Shown here: positions 26,036 through 35,225 of the stretch, piece after piece | Position numbering within the stretch: the first letter of the stretch is position 1 | Layout: the number at the start of each line of letters is the position of its first letter | Assembly (NCBI GenBank): GCA_030729785.1 | Contig: JANQWS010000060.1 | Location: forward strand, 34,644-72,071 | Reading direction: 5' to 3' | Source: Algoriphagus sp. | Lineage (GTDB): Bacteria; Bacteroidota; Bacteroidia; Cytophagales; Cyclobacteriaceae | DNA length: 37,428 bases | Translations under genes and position numbers: made by a program | The notes under the pieces: model-generated | Database searches by the model: none | Seen by the model: the letters and a program-made list of their open reading frames with translations, nothing else | What the model was told of the DNA's origin: nothing

Positions 26036-29000
26036 TTAATTTTCCTTGGGAGGATTTTTTTCCAAGCGTACTGGAGGGATGTATTCGTCTAAGAGAGGTA
26101 AATTTTCTAGTTCAAGTGGTTTCCACTCCTCCGATCCTCCATAATCTTCGCGTAAAAAATCATCAGAGTCCTGAAGTTTGAGGCGTTCAGCCTTTCTCCG
26201 TGCAAGTTTTCGGAAGAGTTCGGTAAAGGAATTAAAAGATACGTTTTGGGTCACAGAGGCCCCATAAGAAAGCACATTTTGAGAAAGGGATAGGGAGGTG
26301 AAGGTATTGAAATTATTGCGATTGAAGATTCGCAGTCGGTAAACGCCATCTTCGGTGATTAGGTATTCTGCCTGCCAATCGCCAATGATCGAAGCAGCAC
26401 TGGCTGTCCCATTGTTGTCGGTAAATCCTCCATCTCGAGAAACTCGAAGTCGGCCGTCTAGGAAGGTTCGTGCTACGCTAATTTGGAAATTTTCTAGTGC
26501 ATTTTGATCCAAAGTGGCCAAGTCTATGGATACTTCTAGATTTTTATCTAGCTGCCCCATAAACCGGTTTATTTGAGAGGAAAGTAGGTTTCCAAGACTT
26601 GAGGAAAGCGTAGATCCACCAGAAAACTGCCCTTCAGGAGAAAGGCTTTGCGCGACAATGACGGAGAAGACCTGCCGATTCATCTCTTGTTCGTCGGCAG
26701 CCACCCTATTTTGAAAGGCCGAAATGGTAGTTTGTATATCCCCACTGGAAGGGAAGGCACTGAAGTCAAACCCAAACTTGAAGGTGGGAGAAAGCAATTC
26801 TCCTTGGAGATCCATCAGCACCTTAAGAGGGAATCTTCTGCGCATCTGACTATTTTCCTGATCGGCGCTAGTAGCATTGAGTAGGGGTTGGAGCGATACA
26901 TTTTCCTCGTAACTGGCTTTCAGATTCATGATTCCCGAATAAGGATCGCCATACCAAGTGATTCTTCCCCCAGGCTGGACGATAAACTGTTTTTTGACTA
27001 CGTTGTAGAGGGAAAAGTTGTACTTGCCCTCTACAATGTCATAGTTGCCTGCCAGGGAGAAATTTCCTTGCGTATCCACATTCATATTCAGGGTGCCTCT
27101 GCCTCTACCTTGAATACTTTCCTCTGTTCTTGGATCGATAATGATCTCCGTAAATGCATCTGGTGTGATATCAAGAATGAAATTCATCCGGATATTTTCT
27201 ATCTCCAAACGCTTGACTTCCTCCGCTAGGGCCTGGATTCGTACGGTATCCCGTACGTTGATCACTTGGATAAAGTCCTCTTGGAATTGTTCTTTGGAGC
27301 TCGTCAAGGGGATAGCAATCCGGGTGTTGGGTTGGGAGGTCATCCGAGCAGTTACATCCAGATTGCTGGTACTTCCCTTGATGGCTAGGCTACCTGTAGC
27401 ATAGGCTGTTCCAAAGAAAAGCGCGTTGTCCTTGGAGCTTGTATTTAAGACTTGAAAATTAGTAAGCTGGGAGTTGATATCCAGAAAAACAGACGAAAAT
27501 CCTTGGTGGTTGAGGCCTCCTGTGAAGGTGGCTCGATTCCCATTGAGGTCACGAAGGACTAAGTCTTGAAAGCTCATTTGGGTCGGACGGAAAAGAAGGC
27601 TGCCATCCAGTTGGTAGTCCGTGTTAAGGTAATTGATCCTCATTTTCCCTTGTGCTACCCGGGTGCTGCCAATCAATTCGGGACGGTCTAGGTTGCCTTG
27701 AAGTTGTAAGTTTCCCGTTAAAGTTCCTCCCAGGTTGGAGATGTATTTGGAGAGAAAAGGTTCGAAGATCACCAGGTTGGCCTGGGTTAGGTTGGCAGCA
27801 AAGTCCAAGTTTTGCGCGTCCAAATCTATGGTCCCATCAATTGCGATTTTCTTTTGCTCGTTGAAGTAGTTTTCCAGGTGGAGGCGTAAGTTTCGTTCTT
27901 CCATAGCGGCCGAAAGGTCCACTTCTCCAATCGGGAAATCATTGATTGCTAATCCTTCGACATGGAGCGATCCTGTTAGGGTCGCTTCGCCAAGTAGGGA
28001 AGACAGCGCAAAGCGACCGTCTGCAATCCCTTCTACTTCTAAGGGGCTTACGGTATTGAGGAGGTCTAGCGACACTCCTTTGAGATCTAGTTCTAGAGAT
28101 TCTTTTGGATTGGCACTAATTTTTCCTTCCAGCCCAAGTGATTGCCCCTCATTCAAGACGCCTACCTTGGAGAGTGTAAGTGCCCCTTCCTGTAGGCTCA
28201 CTAGGTTGTCCGGGTCAAATTGCCATTCTCGATTTAAGACGCGTAGGAGCGAAGGCTTAAACTTCAAGAAGGTGCCTGTCTTGGTAAAGCGTGTTTCTGC
28301 TTCAATCCGGGCCTTGCTTTGGGTAGAGTCCTGATCCAAGCTAAACTGTACATCCAGGTTGGTCTGATCCCAAATTGCCTCCAGTCCTAGGTTGGTAAAT
28401 CCAAGTGTATTTCCCACCTGCTGCCTTTTGGAAAAGATGTAAAAGGAAGCTAGAATATTGTCGCTATTGATGATTTTGGAGGTATTGAAATCAATATTGG
28501 TATCAAACACCGTATTGCCTTTGTAGGTAAGGGTATCTAGGGAGGTGAAAAAATTAAATACCGTGTTTTCTGTAGTTTGGTAAAATGCTCCTTCCAGGCT
28601 AGTGTTTTTGGAGACGGTAAGTTGGGGTTCAAACAAATGAATGAGAGGATTGATATCCAGCATCCGTACGTTTAAGTCCAAGTCGTAGTCTTGAGAAAAA
28701 TTCTTCTTCAAGTCAGCCAAGGGAGGGGTTTCATTTAGTAAAATAGACAGGTACTGCTTACCGAGTACCTGTAGGTCTTGGCCCATTTGTTCCAACTCGA
28801 AATGCCCTGAAGCTGCCATGACCAGGTAATCTGAATTGAGGGAAAGGGTACGGGTGCCTCCTGCAAATAAAGACTGTACAAAAAAATCTCCAGCATCCAA
28901 GCTTCGGTCTTTGTAGCCCACCTTTAGGTCTCGTACACGTGCGATCCCTTGGATGTCGTCAATGGTAATTCCTTGGGTATCCATATCCAAGTTGCCACTA

Positions 29001-30643
29001 AAAAAAACAGGTGTTTGTGTTAGGTTGATGCGATCCAAAAACACGGTATCTACCGCCACTAGGAGTTTGACGGAATCCACCCCTTCGTTTAGGTTGAGGG
29101 AGCCTTGGACGCGGGTTTTGAGGTTTGGGTCATCAATGGATAAGTTGCCCCGAAAAAGGTTTTTTCCATAAATGGCATCGGTCTCAATATTGGTGTAGGT
29201 ATAGTTGTTCAGTCCTAATTTGCTAATGGTAGCCTTGAGATCAACGAGTGCTGTTTCTAGGGATTCCCCTTTTGCCTGTAGGGTTCCTTCTAGGGATATT
29301 TTTTGAAAAACTTCTCGATTGCCGGTTAAGACTCCCAAATCTAGGTTCTGAATTCGGAGTCGGGAGTTAATGGAACTGATTTGATTTGTTTTTGCGTACT
29401 CGATACGGCCGTTGAAGTTGCCAATAGAAGTGGAAAAGGATCCTGTGGTAGTCAGCTTCTGGAGGGTTCCGTTGAGGTCGGCATTGAATCGAAGTATTCC
29501 AAACTTATTAAGTTCCCGCTGGGTGCTGGCATTCAGGTAGGGTCTCAAGTCTTTTGCTGCAACCACTGAATTTTTCAAATTCAACTGGAGAAAAGTGCTA
29601 TCCAGCTGGGGAAGTCCTTTGACAAGAATAGAACCAAAAAGTGCTGTCTTTTCACCTAGTCGGATCAAAAATTCTTCTGAACTGAGGTTGGCAATGGTTC
29701 CCGTGAGGGGGCCACTCAAAACAATTTCATCGTCAATAACAGGTGCTGTTGGAGCAAATCGAATGATATCCGAGAGGTGAATGACGGTTTCGTCAAAGAA
29801 GGCGGTCAGTTCAACTTGGTTGATAAAATCTGCATAGCCTTTGGGCCCTTTGGGAGCAAGTCGAAGGTAGTTTTTGATTCTACTTTTATCTGTTTGTAGG
29901 TCGAGGTTAGTCAGTTCCAAATACTCAGGGCTGTAGGCAATCTCGGTCTTCAGCTGCCGAATATGCATCCCCGTATACCGCTCTTGGCCACTCAACTGGA
30001 GTAGTTCTAGTTCAAGACGATCGCCTTCAACGTGTAAGTTTGCCATATTGGCGCTGAGCTCGTTCCATTCTATCTTGGAATTATCCCACCCTTGGGTAAT
30101 CGCTGGGGCTTGTAGGTTGGAGTAGGCGAGGGTTGTATTGCGTAGTGCTAGGGAACGAATGTCGATTTTTGCGGGATTCGTGCTGGATGGATTGCCGAAT
30201 ACCTCTCCCAGGGTAGTGATCCAACGGTTGATGGAAAGAACGCTATCGCCGGGGTGATTGATTAGGTGAATGTAGGCTTGCTCTACGCGAATTTGATCCA
30301 ATTCTGGATCACCAGGAGGTAGGAGTGAAAAGAGGGAAAAGTCCACATAGAGTTCTTTCGCCCCCAGTATAAGGCTGTCTTTTTGGTCATAGACGGCGAT
30401 GTCATCTAAGCTTAGAGCATCCCACCAGCGGAGCCGTATCGTTCCGATTTCGGTACGAAAATCGGATTTTTCACCCAGGGAACTAGTGAGTTTACCCAGT
30501 ATCCAATTTTGAACAGGATAAAGTTGAAGGGCAAGTCCAAGGGCGAATAGTAGTAGTAAACTAGAAAAGACAGCCCAACCCATTACTCGGAAAGCTTTGT
30601 GTAAAAAATCCGTAACTTTGGCTTTATTTTCCAATGGGTACAA
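26036..30643 (-). CDS. TamB-like translocation/assembly module protein
   Basis: This very large 1535-aa protein has an N-terminal membrane anchor (about 22-43, WAVFSSLLLLFALGLALQL). A long body of repeated beta-strand segments, rich in S/T/N/D and typical of TamB/AsmA-like bridge proteins, follows. The C-terminal TamB domain (DUF490) spans about 1090-1480 (IIDPRTEESIQGRGRGTLN at its start). TamB-like proteins bridge inner and outer membranes and are tied to outer-membrane protein assembly or lipid transport. The start is uncertain: the frame opens with TTG at 30643, another TTG is at 30634, and the first ATG (30583) would remove the positive residues before the anchor. It overlaps the divergent tsaD. 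Confidence 0.9.
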   Translation of the reverse strand: MYPLENKAKVTDFLHKAFRVMGWAVFSSLLLLFALGLALQLYPVQNWILGKLTSSLGEKSDFRTEIGTIRLRWWDALSLDDIAVYDQKDSLILGAKELYVDFSLFSLLPPGDPELDQIRVEQAYIHLINHPGDSVLSINRWITTLGEVFGNPSSTNPAKIDIRSLALRNTTLAYSNLQAPAITQGWDNSKIEWNELSANMANLHVEGDRLELELLQLSGQERYTGMHIRQLKTEIAYSPEYLELTNLDLQTDKSRIKNYLRLAPKGPKGYADFINQVELTAFFDETVIHLSDIIRFAPTAPVIDDEIVLSGPLTGTIANLSSEEFLIRLGEKTALFGSILVKGLPQLDSTFLQLNLKNSVVAAKDLRPYLNASTQRELNKFGILRFNADLNGTLQKLTTTGSFSTSIGNFNGRIEYAKTNQISSINSRLRIQNLDLGVLTGNREVFQKISLEGTLQAKGESLETALVDLKATISKLGLNNYTYTNIETDAIYGKNLFRGNLSIDDPNLKTRVQGSLNLNEGVDSVKLLVAVDTVFLDRINLTQTPVFFSGNLDMDTQGITIDDIQGIARVRDLKVGYKDRSLDAGDFFVQSLFAGGTRTLSLNSDYLVMAASGHFELEQMGQDLQVLGKQYLSILLNETPPLADLKKNFSQDYDLDLNVRMLDINPLIHLFEPQLTVSKNTSLEGAFYQTTENTVFNFFTSLDTLTYKGNTVFDTNIDFNTSKIINSDNILASFYIFSKRQQVGNTLGFTNLGLEAIWDQTNLDVQFSLDQDSTQSKARIEAETRFTKTGTFLKFKPSLLRVLNREWQFDPDNLVSLQEGALTLSKVGVLNEGQSLGLEGKISANPKESLELDLKGVSLDLLNTVSPLEVEGIADGRFALSSLLGEATLTGSLHVEGLAINDFPIGEVDLSAAMEERNLRLHLENYFNEQKKIAIDGTIDLDAQNLDFAANLTQANLVIFEPFLSKYISNLGGTLTGNLQLQGNLDRPELIGSTRVAQGKMRINYLNTDYQLDGSLLFRPTQMSFQDLVLRDLNGNRATFTGGLNHQGFSSVFLDINSQLTNFQVLNTSSKDNALFFGTAYATGSLAIKGSTSNLDVTARMTSQPNTRIAIPLTSSKEQFQEDFIQVINVRDTVRIQALAEEVKRLEIENIRMNFILDITPDAFTEIIIDPRTEESIQGRGRGTLNMNVDTQGNFSLAGNYDIVEGKYNFSLYNVVKKQFIVQPGGRITWYGDPYSGIMNLKASYEENVSLQPLLNATSADQENSQMRRRFPLKVLMDLQGELLSPTFKFGFDFSAFPSSGDIQTTISAFQNRVAADEQEMNRQVFSVIVAQSLSPEGQFSGGSTLSSSLGNLLSSQINRFMGQLDKNLEVSIDLATLDQNALENFQISVARTFLDGRLRVSRDGGFTDNNGTASAASIIGDWQAEYLITEDGVYRLRIFNRNNFNTFTSLSLSQNVLSYGASVTQNVSFNSFTELFRKLARRKAERLKLQDSDDFLREDYGGSEEWKPLELENLPLLDEYIPPVRLEKNPPKEN
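30613..30620 (+). promoter_or_regulatory. Candidate -7 box of the tsaD operon promoter
   Basis: TAACTTTG matches TAnnTTTG. It lies 13 bases upstream of the tsaD ATG, so the leader would be only a few bases. No good -33 element is seen (TTTG at 30596-30599 is too close). The box lies inside the coding start of the divergent TamB-like gene. Confidence 0.4.
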
Positions 30644-31647
30644 CCGATATTTCTATACTTGCTATTGAGTCGTCTTGCGACGAGACTTCTGCTTCCATTA
30701 TAGTTAATGGCAAAGTACTCAATAATATTGTCGCTACGCAATCGGTACACGAAAAATATGGGGGAGTAGTTCCGGAATTAGCGTCACGTGCGCACCAAGA
30801 AAATCTAATCCCTGTAGTGCATGAGGCACTTTCTAGTGCGGGTATTTCCAAAAAGCAGCTCAGTGCTATCGCGGTTACCCGCGGTCCTGGTCTGATGGGT
30901 TCTTTGTTGGTAGGAGTAAGTTTTGCAAAGGCCTTTGCCAAAACACTTAACCTTCCCCTGATTGAGGTCAACCACATGCAAGCCCATGTCTTGGCACATT
31001 TTATTGAAGAACCTCGTCCCAGCTTTCCATTTATTTGTTTGACCGTCAGTGGAGGCCATACCCAACTCGTATGGGTACGGGATCATTTGGACATGGAGGT
31101 GATCGGTGAAACTCAGGATGATGCGGTGGGAGAGGCTTTTGACAAAACCGCCAAGCTCCTTGGACTCCCGTATCCTGGAGGCCCCTTGCTAGATCGCTAT
31201 GCAAAGGAGGGAAATCCCAAGGCTTTTTCCTTTCCGATCACACGCATGCCTGGGCTGAATTATTCTTTTTCAGGAATCAAAACGGCAGTGCTTTATTTTT
31301 TGAGAGATCGTTTGGAAGAGAATCCAAATTTCATCACCGAAAACTTAGCTGACTTGTGTGCCAGCATCCAGTATACTTTGGTAGAAATGCTGCTTATCAA
31401 GTTGAAGGAGGCTATGAAACAAGTGGGGACCAAGGAGGTAGCCATTGCGGGTGGTGTTTCTGCCAATTCAGGATTAAGAAGCACTCTAGCAGGCCTTGCC
31501 GAGCGCAAAGGTTGGAAGTTGTATGTTCCCGAATTTCAATATTGTACCGACAATGCAGGGATGATTGCAATGGCCGCTCATTACAAGTATCTTCGAAAGG
31601 AATTTGTCGGTGACGACCTCGTCCCCTTAGCCAAATTAAAGTTGTAA
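30634..31647 (+). CDS. TsaD, tRNA N6-threonylcarbamoyladenosine synthase catalytic subunit
   Basis: TsaD (Kae1 family) transfers the threonylcarbamoyl group to A37 of tRNAs that read ANN codons, working with TsaB and TsaE. The 337-aa protein has the N-terminal IESSCDETSASI phosphate-binding strand, the metal-binding histidines H114 and H118 (NHMQAH), VSGGHTQL, the GEAFDKTAKLL segment, and the C-terminal GGVSANSGLR and CTDNAGMIA motifs. Length is normal. It begins a plus-strand operon with smpB (one base apart), the NlpC-like gene and the HNH gene. Its start codon overlaps the 5' end of the divergent TamB-like frame. Confidence 0.97.
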   Translation: MGTTDISILAIESSCDETSASIIVNGKVLNNIVATQSVHEKYGGVVPELASRAHQENLIPVVHEALSSAGISKKQLSAIAVTRGPGLMGSLLVGVSFAKAFAKTLNLPLIEVNHMQAHVLAHFIEEPRPSFPFICLTVSGGHTQLVWVRDHLDMEVIGETQDDAVGEAFDKTAKLLGLPYPGGPLLDRYAKEGNPKAFSFPITRMPGLNYSFSGIKTAVLYFLRDRLEENPNFITENLADLCASIQYTLVEMLLIKLKEAMKQVGTKEVAIAGGVSANSGLRSTLAGLAERKGWKLYVPEFQYCTDNAGMIAMAAHYKYLRKEFVGDDLVPLAKLKL

Positions 31648-31648
31648 C

Positions 31649-32119
31649 ATGTCCACGAAGTCCAGCAGATTTGAGAAGGTCGTCAACATTCGAAATAAAA
31701 AGGCAAGTTTCGAGTTTGAATTTATTGATACCTATGTGGCCGGTTTGGTACTTAAGGGAACGGAGATCAAGTCCATCCGGGAGGGAAAGGTGTCTTTGAC
31801 CGAGGCATTTTGCGTTTTTTTTGGAGAGGAACTTTTTGTTCGTCAGCTTCACATTTCTCCTTATAGCATGGCGAGCAGTTACAACCACGAGGCTGTACGG
31901 GATCGAAAGTTACTCTTGCAGAAAAAAGAGATGGTCAAACTTCAAACTAAGTCTGCTGAAAAAGGGCTTGCAATCATTCCTGTTCGTATATTTATCAACG
32001 ATCGTGGCAAGGCAAAATTGGAAATTGCCTTGGCTAGAGGAAAGAAAAATCAAGACAAGCGGCAGGACCTGAAGGAAAAAGATGCGAAAAGGGAGCTCCA
32101 AAGAATGGCCTTTGATTGA
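31649..32119 (+). CDS. SmpB, tmRNA-binding protein
   Basis: SmpB binds the tRNA-like part of tmRNA and brings it to stalled ribosomes for trans-translation. The 156-aa protein has the beta-barrel core (FEFEFIDTYVAGLVLKGTEIKSIREGK), the HISPYSM segment, the RKLLL-x-K-K-E-M stretch, and a basic C-terminal tail (RGKKNQDKRQDLKEKDAKR) that would enter the decoding site. Length is normal. It starts one base after tsaD and its 3' end is overlapped by the NlpC-like gene. No tmRNA gene was seen in this window. Confidence 0.97.
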   Translation: MSTKSSRFEKVVNIRNKKASFEFEFIDTYVAGLVLKGTEIKSIREGKVSLTEAFCVFFGEELFVRQLHISPYSMASSYNHEAVRDRKLLLQKKEMVKLQTKSAEKGLAIIPVRIFINDRGKAKLEIALARGKKNQDKRQDLKEKDAKRELQRMAFD

Positions 32120-32879
32120 TGCCTACGGCATCGTACGGCAGACCATGCTGCCTGTTTATGCACGTCCCAAAACGGATTCATCCTTAGTGACCCAGCTCCT
32201 TTTTGGAGAGTGTTACTTGTTAACCGGTTTGACTGCAAATCGAGAATGGTTCAAAGTATTTCATGAGGATAGCCAACTTGGAGGCTGGGTTTGGGCCAAG
32301 TCCATCAAGGAAATCACTGCGGAGGCGTATGCTAATTTTCTCAATCCAGATTTTCAGGTGGTGACTAGTCCCATTGCAGCCATCGACTACCAAGGTGCCC
32401 ATTTGTATTTGCTGCCTGGAAGTAGGCTTCATTTTTCAGAAATGGAGTTATTCAACTGGCAAGATCACCTGGGTTTTACTGGTACCTACCGTCCCTTTAC
32501 AGTGAAGACCAATCGGGAAGAGCTGCTGGAGTTGGCCTTACGTTTTTTGAATGCCCCTTTTCAGGCTGGTGGACGTAGTATCTTTGGGATGGATGCGCAG
32601 CATGTTTTCCCCTTGATTTTTTGGATTGGAGGTTACCACCTAAGTCCTGGAAAATTACCTGGGGTACAGATTGCTCCAGAGGAGCTAGAGGCAGGAGATT
32701 TGTTGGTTGCAAGAGATCCGTATGAGCAGCAAGATCATTATGCCTTGTATCTTGGGTCCGAACAGGTTTTTTGGATGGATCACCGGATGCAAACCACTGA
32801 TTTGGATGATTGGGAGGATTTTTTGAGAGAAAGTACAGAAAATGAATTGGAAATATCGATGCACAGTGTAGTGGGGTAA
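32082..32879 (+). CDS. SH3 plus NlpC/P60-fold protein, catalytic Cys missing
   Basis: This 265-aa protein looks like the SH3-NlpC/P60 gamma-D-glutamyl-diamino-acid peptidases that trim cell-wall peptides. An SH3-like domain (about 12-75) contains MLPVYARPKTDSSLVTQLLFGE. The NlpC/P60 fold runs from about 145, with FLNAPFQAGGRSIFGMDAQH (156-174) and EAGDLLVARDP (203-213). In active enzymes the middle motif is D-C-S-G; here it is Asp171-Ala172-Gln173-His174, so the nucleophile is lost. The catalytic His (H219, DHYALYLG) remains. No signal peptide is seen. The ATG at 32082 overlaps smpB by 38 bases; a TTG at 32112 is an alternative. Probably a non-enzymatic or ligand-binding relative. Confidence 0.82.
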   Translation: MRKGSSKEWPLIDAYGIVRQTMLPVYARPKTDSSLVTQLLFGECYLLTGLTANREWFKVFHEDSQLGGWVWAKSIKEITAEAYANFLNPDFQVVTSPIAAIDYQGAHLYLLPGSRLHFSEMELFNWQDHLGFTGTYRPFTVKTNREELLELALRFLNAPFQAGGRSIFGMDAQHVFPLIFWIGGYHLSPGKLPGVQIAPEELEAGDLLVARDPYEQQDHYALYLGSEQVFWMDHRMQTTDLDDWEDFLRESTENELEISMHSVVG

Positions 32880-32882
32880 GGA

Positions 32883-33404
32883 ATGGAAAAAAGAGTATTG
32901 GTATTGAATCTGGATCATTATCCAATTGCTGTCGTGCCGGTGCAGAAGGCGATGGTCTTGCTGCTGTTGGAAAAAGCACTTGTTCTTTCTACCTATGAAT
33001 TGTTAGAAATTCGGACAGTTAGTCGAACATTTGCCTATCCGGCTGTGATTCGCTTGGCTCAGTACAAGGCAATTCCCTACCGGGGGGTATTGTTGAATCG
33101 TGCCAATCTGTTTCGAAGGGATCGTGGGGCCTGTCAGTATTGTGGGAGCATGCGGCAGCTGACCATCGACCACGTCATTCCTAGATCCAAAGGAGGCAAA
33201 ACTTCTTGGACCAATTTGGTGACTGCCTGCAACCGATGCAATGTACTCAAGGGAGATAAAACCCCTGAGCAGGTGGGGATGCAGCTACGCATTGCTCCAT
33301 TTACTCCCTCCTTGTCCTATTTTTTGGCATCCTATGCCGAGCGACAGGCACCCGAATGGATGCCCTTTTTAGCATCCTCCCTGGGACACCTTCAAAAAAA
33401 ATAA
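32883..33404 (+). CDS. HNH endonuclease family protein
   Basis: This 173-aa protein has a zinc-ribbon HNH nuclease module: CQYC (C84, C87), the D96-H97 pair in TIDHVIPRSKGG, Asn111 in TNLVTACNRCN, and the second zinc pair C116/C119. The motif is complete, so it is probably active on DNA. The N-terminal 75 residues (VLVLNLDHYPIAVVPVQKA) are conserved in a stand-alone HNH family common in Bacteroidota and cyanobacteria whose target is unknown. It starts three bases after the NlpC-like stop and ends the tsaD operon. No methylase or restriction partner is adjacent. Confidence 0.9.
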   Translation: MEKRVLVLNLDHYPIAVVPVQKAMVLLLLEKALVLSTYELLEIRTVSRTFAYPAVIRLAQYKAIPYRGVLLNRANLFRRDRGACQYCGSMRQLTIDHVIPRSKGGKTSWTNLVTACNRCNVLKGDKTPEQVGMQLRIAPFTPSLSYFLASYAERQAPEWMPFLASSLGHLQKK

Positions 33405-33457
33405 GGGGTATTGCTCATTTTTTAACTGCCTTAATTTCGCTGCATGCCAAGTTTTAT

Positions 33458-33817
33458 TTAGCTATTCTCCGCCTCAGTAAATTTTTCTTTTACCAGGGCT
33501 AGGAGTTGATTTTCAGTCATTTTTTCGCTGTCCATTACCTCAATTTTTAGGTTGCTAAACTGTTTGTTCGCTTGTAGGTAATGAAAAAACTGGGTTTTAC
33601 TAATCCCCGGTCCCATGAGGAGCAATTCTTCTTTAGCATGTAGTCTTTTCTCTAGTAGAAGGAAGTAAGCCTTGATTTGATTTTGGTGGACATTGTGCTT
33701 TTTATGCTCGTTGTTGCTCGCATCACCTGGCTCAGCACCAAATCGGGTCAAGTCCTTCCCCTCACCATCTGGTTCTGGTGGTACATCTGGTTCTTTGAAG
33801 CAACCGTATTCCAACAA
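33458..33817 (-). CDS. Small eRF1-domain-3-like protein, probably N-terminally truncated
   Basis: A 119-aa frame without an N-terminal ATG; the first in-frame start is TTG at 33817. The C-terminal ~75 residues (HQNQIKAYFLLLEKRLHAK, then ELLLMGPGISKTQFFHYLQ, and EVMDSEKMTENQLLALVKEKF) match what I recall of a small Bacteroidota family with an eRF1-domain-3/host-attachment-like fold, marked by the GPG-x3-K and DKMTENQ segments. Members usually start with a G-I-W-x-D-type strand of about 40 residues that I cannot find here in any frame, and a stop codon lies eight codons before the TTG. The missing part would fall on the end of the adjacent sialidase gene, 74 bases away. It may be a degraded or re-started gene. 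Confidence 0.6.
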   Translation of the reverse strand: MLEYGCFKEPDVPPEPDGEGKDLTRFGAEPGDASNNEHKKHNVHQNQIKAYFLLLEKRLHAKEELLLMGPGISKTQFFHYLQANKQFSNLKIEVMDSEKMTENQLLALVKEKFTEAENS

Positions 33818-33890
33818 GTTACTTATTTTTAAGCGAAACTACTGGCATTTTAAGGGCAATCTAATTTTTGCTAGTGCAATCCTGCTGTGC

Positions 33891-35057
33891 CTACCGCCAG
33901 GGAAAGACGTGAAAAATAATTTCCCGATAGTTATCCCGTTCGTACAGGATACCGAGGGTTGCTGGGTCGAGTAAAACCAAATCCGAGTAAGCCGTCCAAG
34001 AGGATTTTTTAGGGTCTGAGCTAGAGTCGATGGGGATGGCACGATCCCAAGTGCGGCCCTCGTCCGTGGATATTTTTACAGTCAGGTGATTTCGGTCCTT
34101 GGGATCGGCTGCATTAGAATGGGCAAGGATTGTTTTTCCTTTTTCAGAACCCAGTGCGAGTAGAGATCCCTGACAAACAGGATCGGGAAGTTGGGGTTCG
34201 AAATATTCCTCCTCCCACGTACTGCCCCCGTCCGAAGAGTAGGCTAGGATTCGTTGCCGCACCGTTCCCTCTTGATTGCGCACGCTCATGAGCAGGCGGT
34301 CTCCACTGAGGGGAGCGGCGGTGGACTCGTTGGAACCAGGAAACGTAAGGGATTCGGAGAGGTGGTAGCTTTTGCCATGGTCGTCGCTGTAGAATCCATG
34401 GGCACGGTACTCCCGAAAGCGCTCTTGTGGATCCCCTACCGAATGGTTGGCAGCCACATAGAGTCGCCCTTTGTAGTGCCCTTCCGTAATTTGAATGGCA
34501 TGGCCCGGGGTATTTGCATAATGTCTCCAGTCGGCGGTATGGGTGTAGGCCGGGTTTGCTGCCGGATGGTTGGGGCGATGCACCTGGGTAGTGATGTTTT
34601 CAGGGGAGGTCCAGGAGGACCCTAGGTCGAAGGATTTGATGACCCAGATCTCTCGGAGGCCTTGGTTGAGGCGAACTTCGTACTCGTGGTTATTGCCCGT
34701 ATTGTAAAAAAGATAGACTACCCCTTTTGGATATGCTGGGTCGAGGAGATCGACGACAGGAGCAGGGTTGCCTGCTTGAAGACTATCGTAATCTACAAGG
34801 GTTTGTAAAGAAGACCAGGATTTGCCACGGTCACTGCTTCGCTTGAGAACGAGGTTGATGTCTCCAAAATCCGCACTTCCCTTCACTCGACCTTCGGCAA
34901 AGGCTAGTAGGTCCCCATTGGGGACTGAGATGATGGCAGGAATGCGGTAGGTGGCATGGCCCTCTTGTCCGCTGGTGAATACAGGAATTTTGTCCTGCGC
35001 GGAGAGTGAGTAGTGGCATAGCAGTAGAAAAAAGAAGCAGCAAAAACGGAGCGACAT
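33891..35057 (-). CDS. Secreted sialidase (GH33-type), exported
   Basis: This 388-aa exported exo-sialidase would remove terminal sialic acids from glycans. A signal peptide (1-20, ending LSA-Q) precedes a six-bladed propeller with the YRIP motif (R38), five Asp-box repeats (SSDRGKSW 74-81, SFDLGSSW 142-149, SDDHGKSY 224-231, SSDGGSTW 274-281, STDEGRTW 330-337), and active-site candidates E244 (GSNESTAAP), R260 (SVRN), R323, Y357 (AYSDL) and E373 (YERDN), with an early Asp (63/66). So the catalytic arginine triad, Tyr and acids all appear present. It is divergent from a FecA-type receptor. No lipobox is seen. A related exo-glycosidase specificity cannot be excluded. Confidence 0.93.
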   Translation of the reverse strand: MSLRFCCFFFLLLCHYSLSAQDKIPVFTSGQEGHATYRIPAIISVPNGDLLAFAEGRVKGSADFGDINLVLKRSSDRGKSWSSLQTLVDYDSLQAGNPAPVVDLLDPAYPKGVVYLFYNTGNNHEYEVRLNQGLREIWVIKSFDLGSSWTSPENITTQVHRPNHPAANPAYTHTADWRHYANTPGHAIQITEGHYKGRLYVAANHSVGDPQERFREYRAHGFYSDDHGKSYHLSESLTFPGSNESTAAPLSGDRLLMSVRNQEGTVRQRILAYSSDGGSTWEEEYFEPQLPDPVCQGSLLALGSEKGKTILAHSNAADPKDRNHLTVKISTDEGRTWDRAIPIDSSSDPKKSSWTAYSDLVLLDPATLGILYERDNYREIIFHVFPWR

Positions 35058-35225
35058 CGGGTAGTTTTTGAGTTAAGCTACAGGTAAATCCAAGTAAAAT
35101 CAAGATGGGACGCTCTAGAATAAAGGAAAGAGTAAATCTCTTAAAGTTGCAAAATGGATGTTTAGGCTATTTTAAAGCGTTTTTTTCGGGGGATAAGGGA
35201 AGCTTTGGAGAAGGATAAAAATATT

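Noticed and set aside
34254-34625. 123-aa plus-strand frame antisense to the sialidase
   Set aside because: It is a Gly/Val-rich shadow of a gene with five Asp boxes on the other strand.
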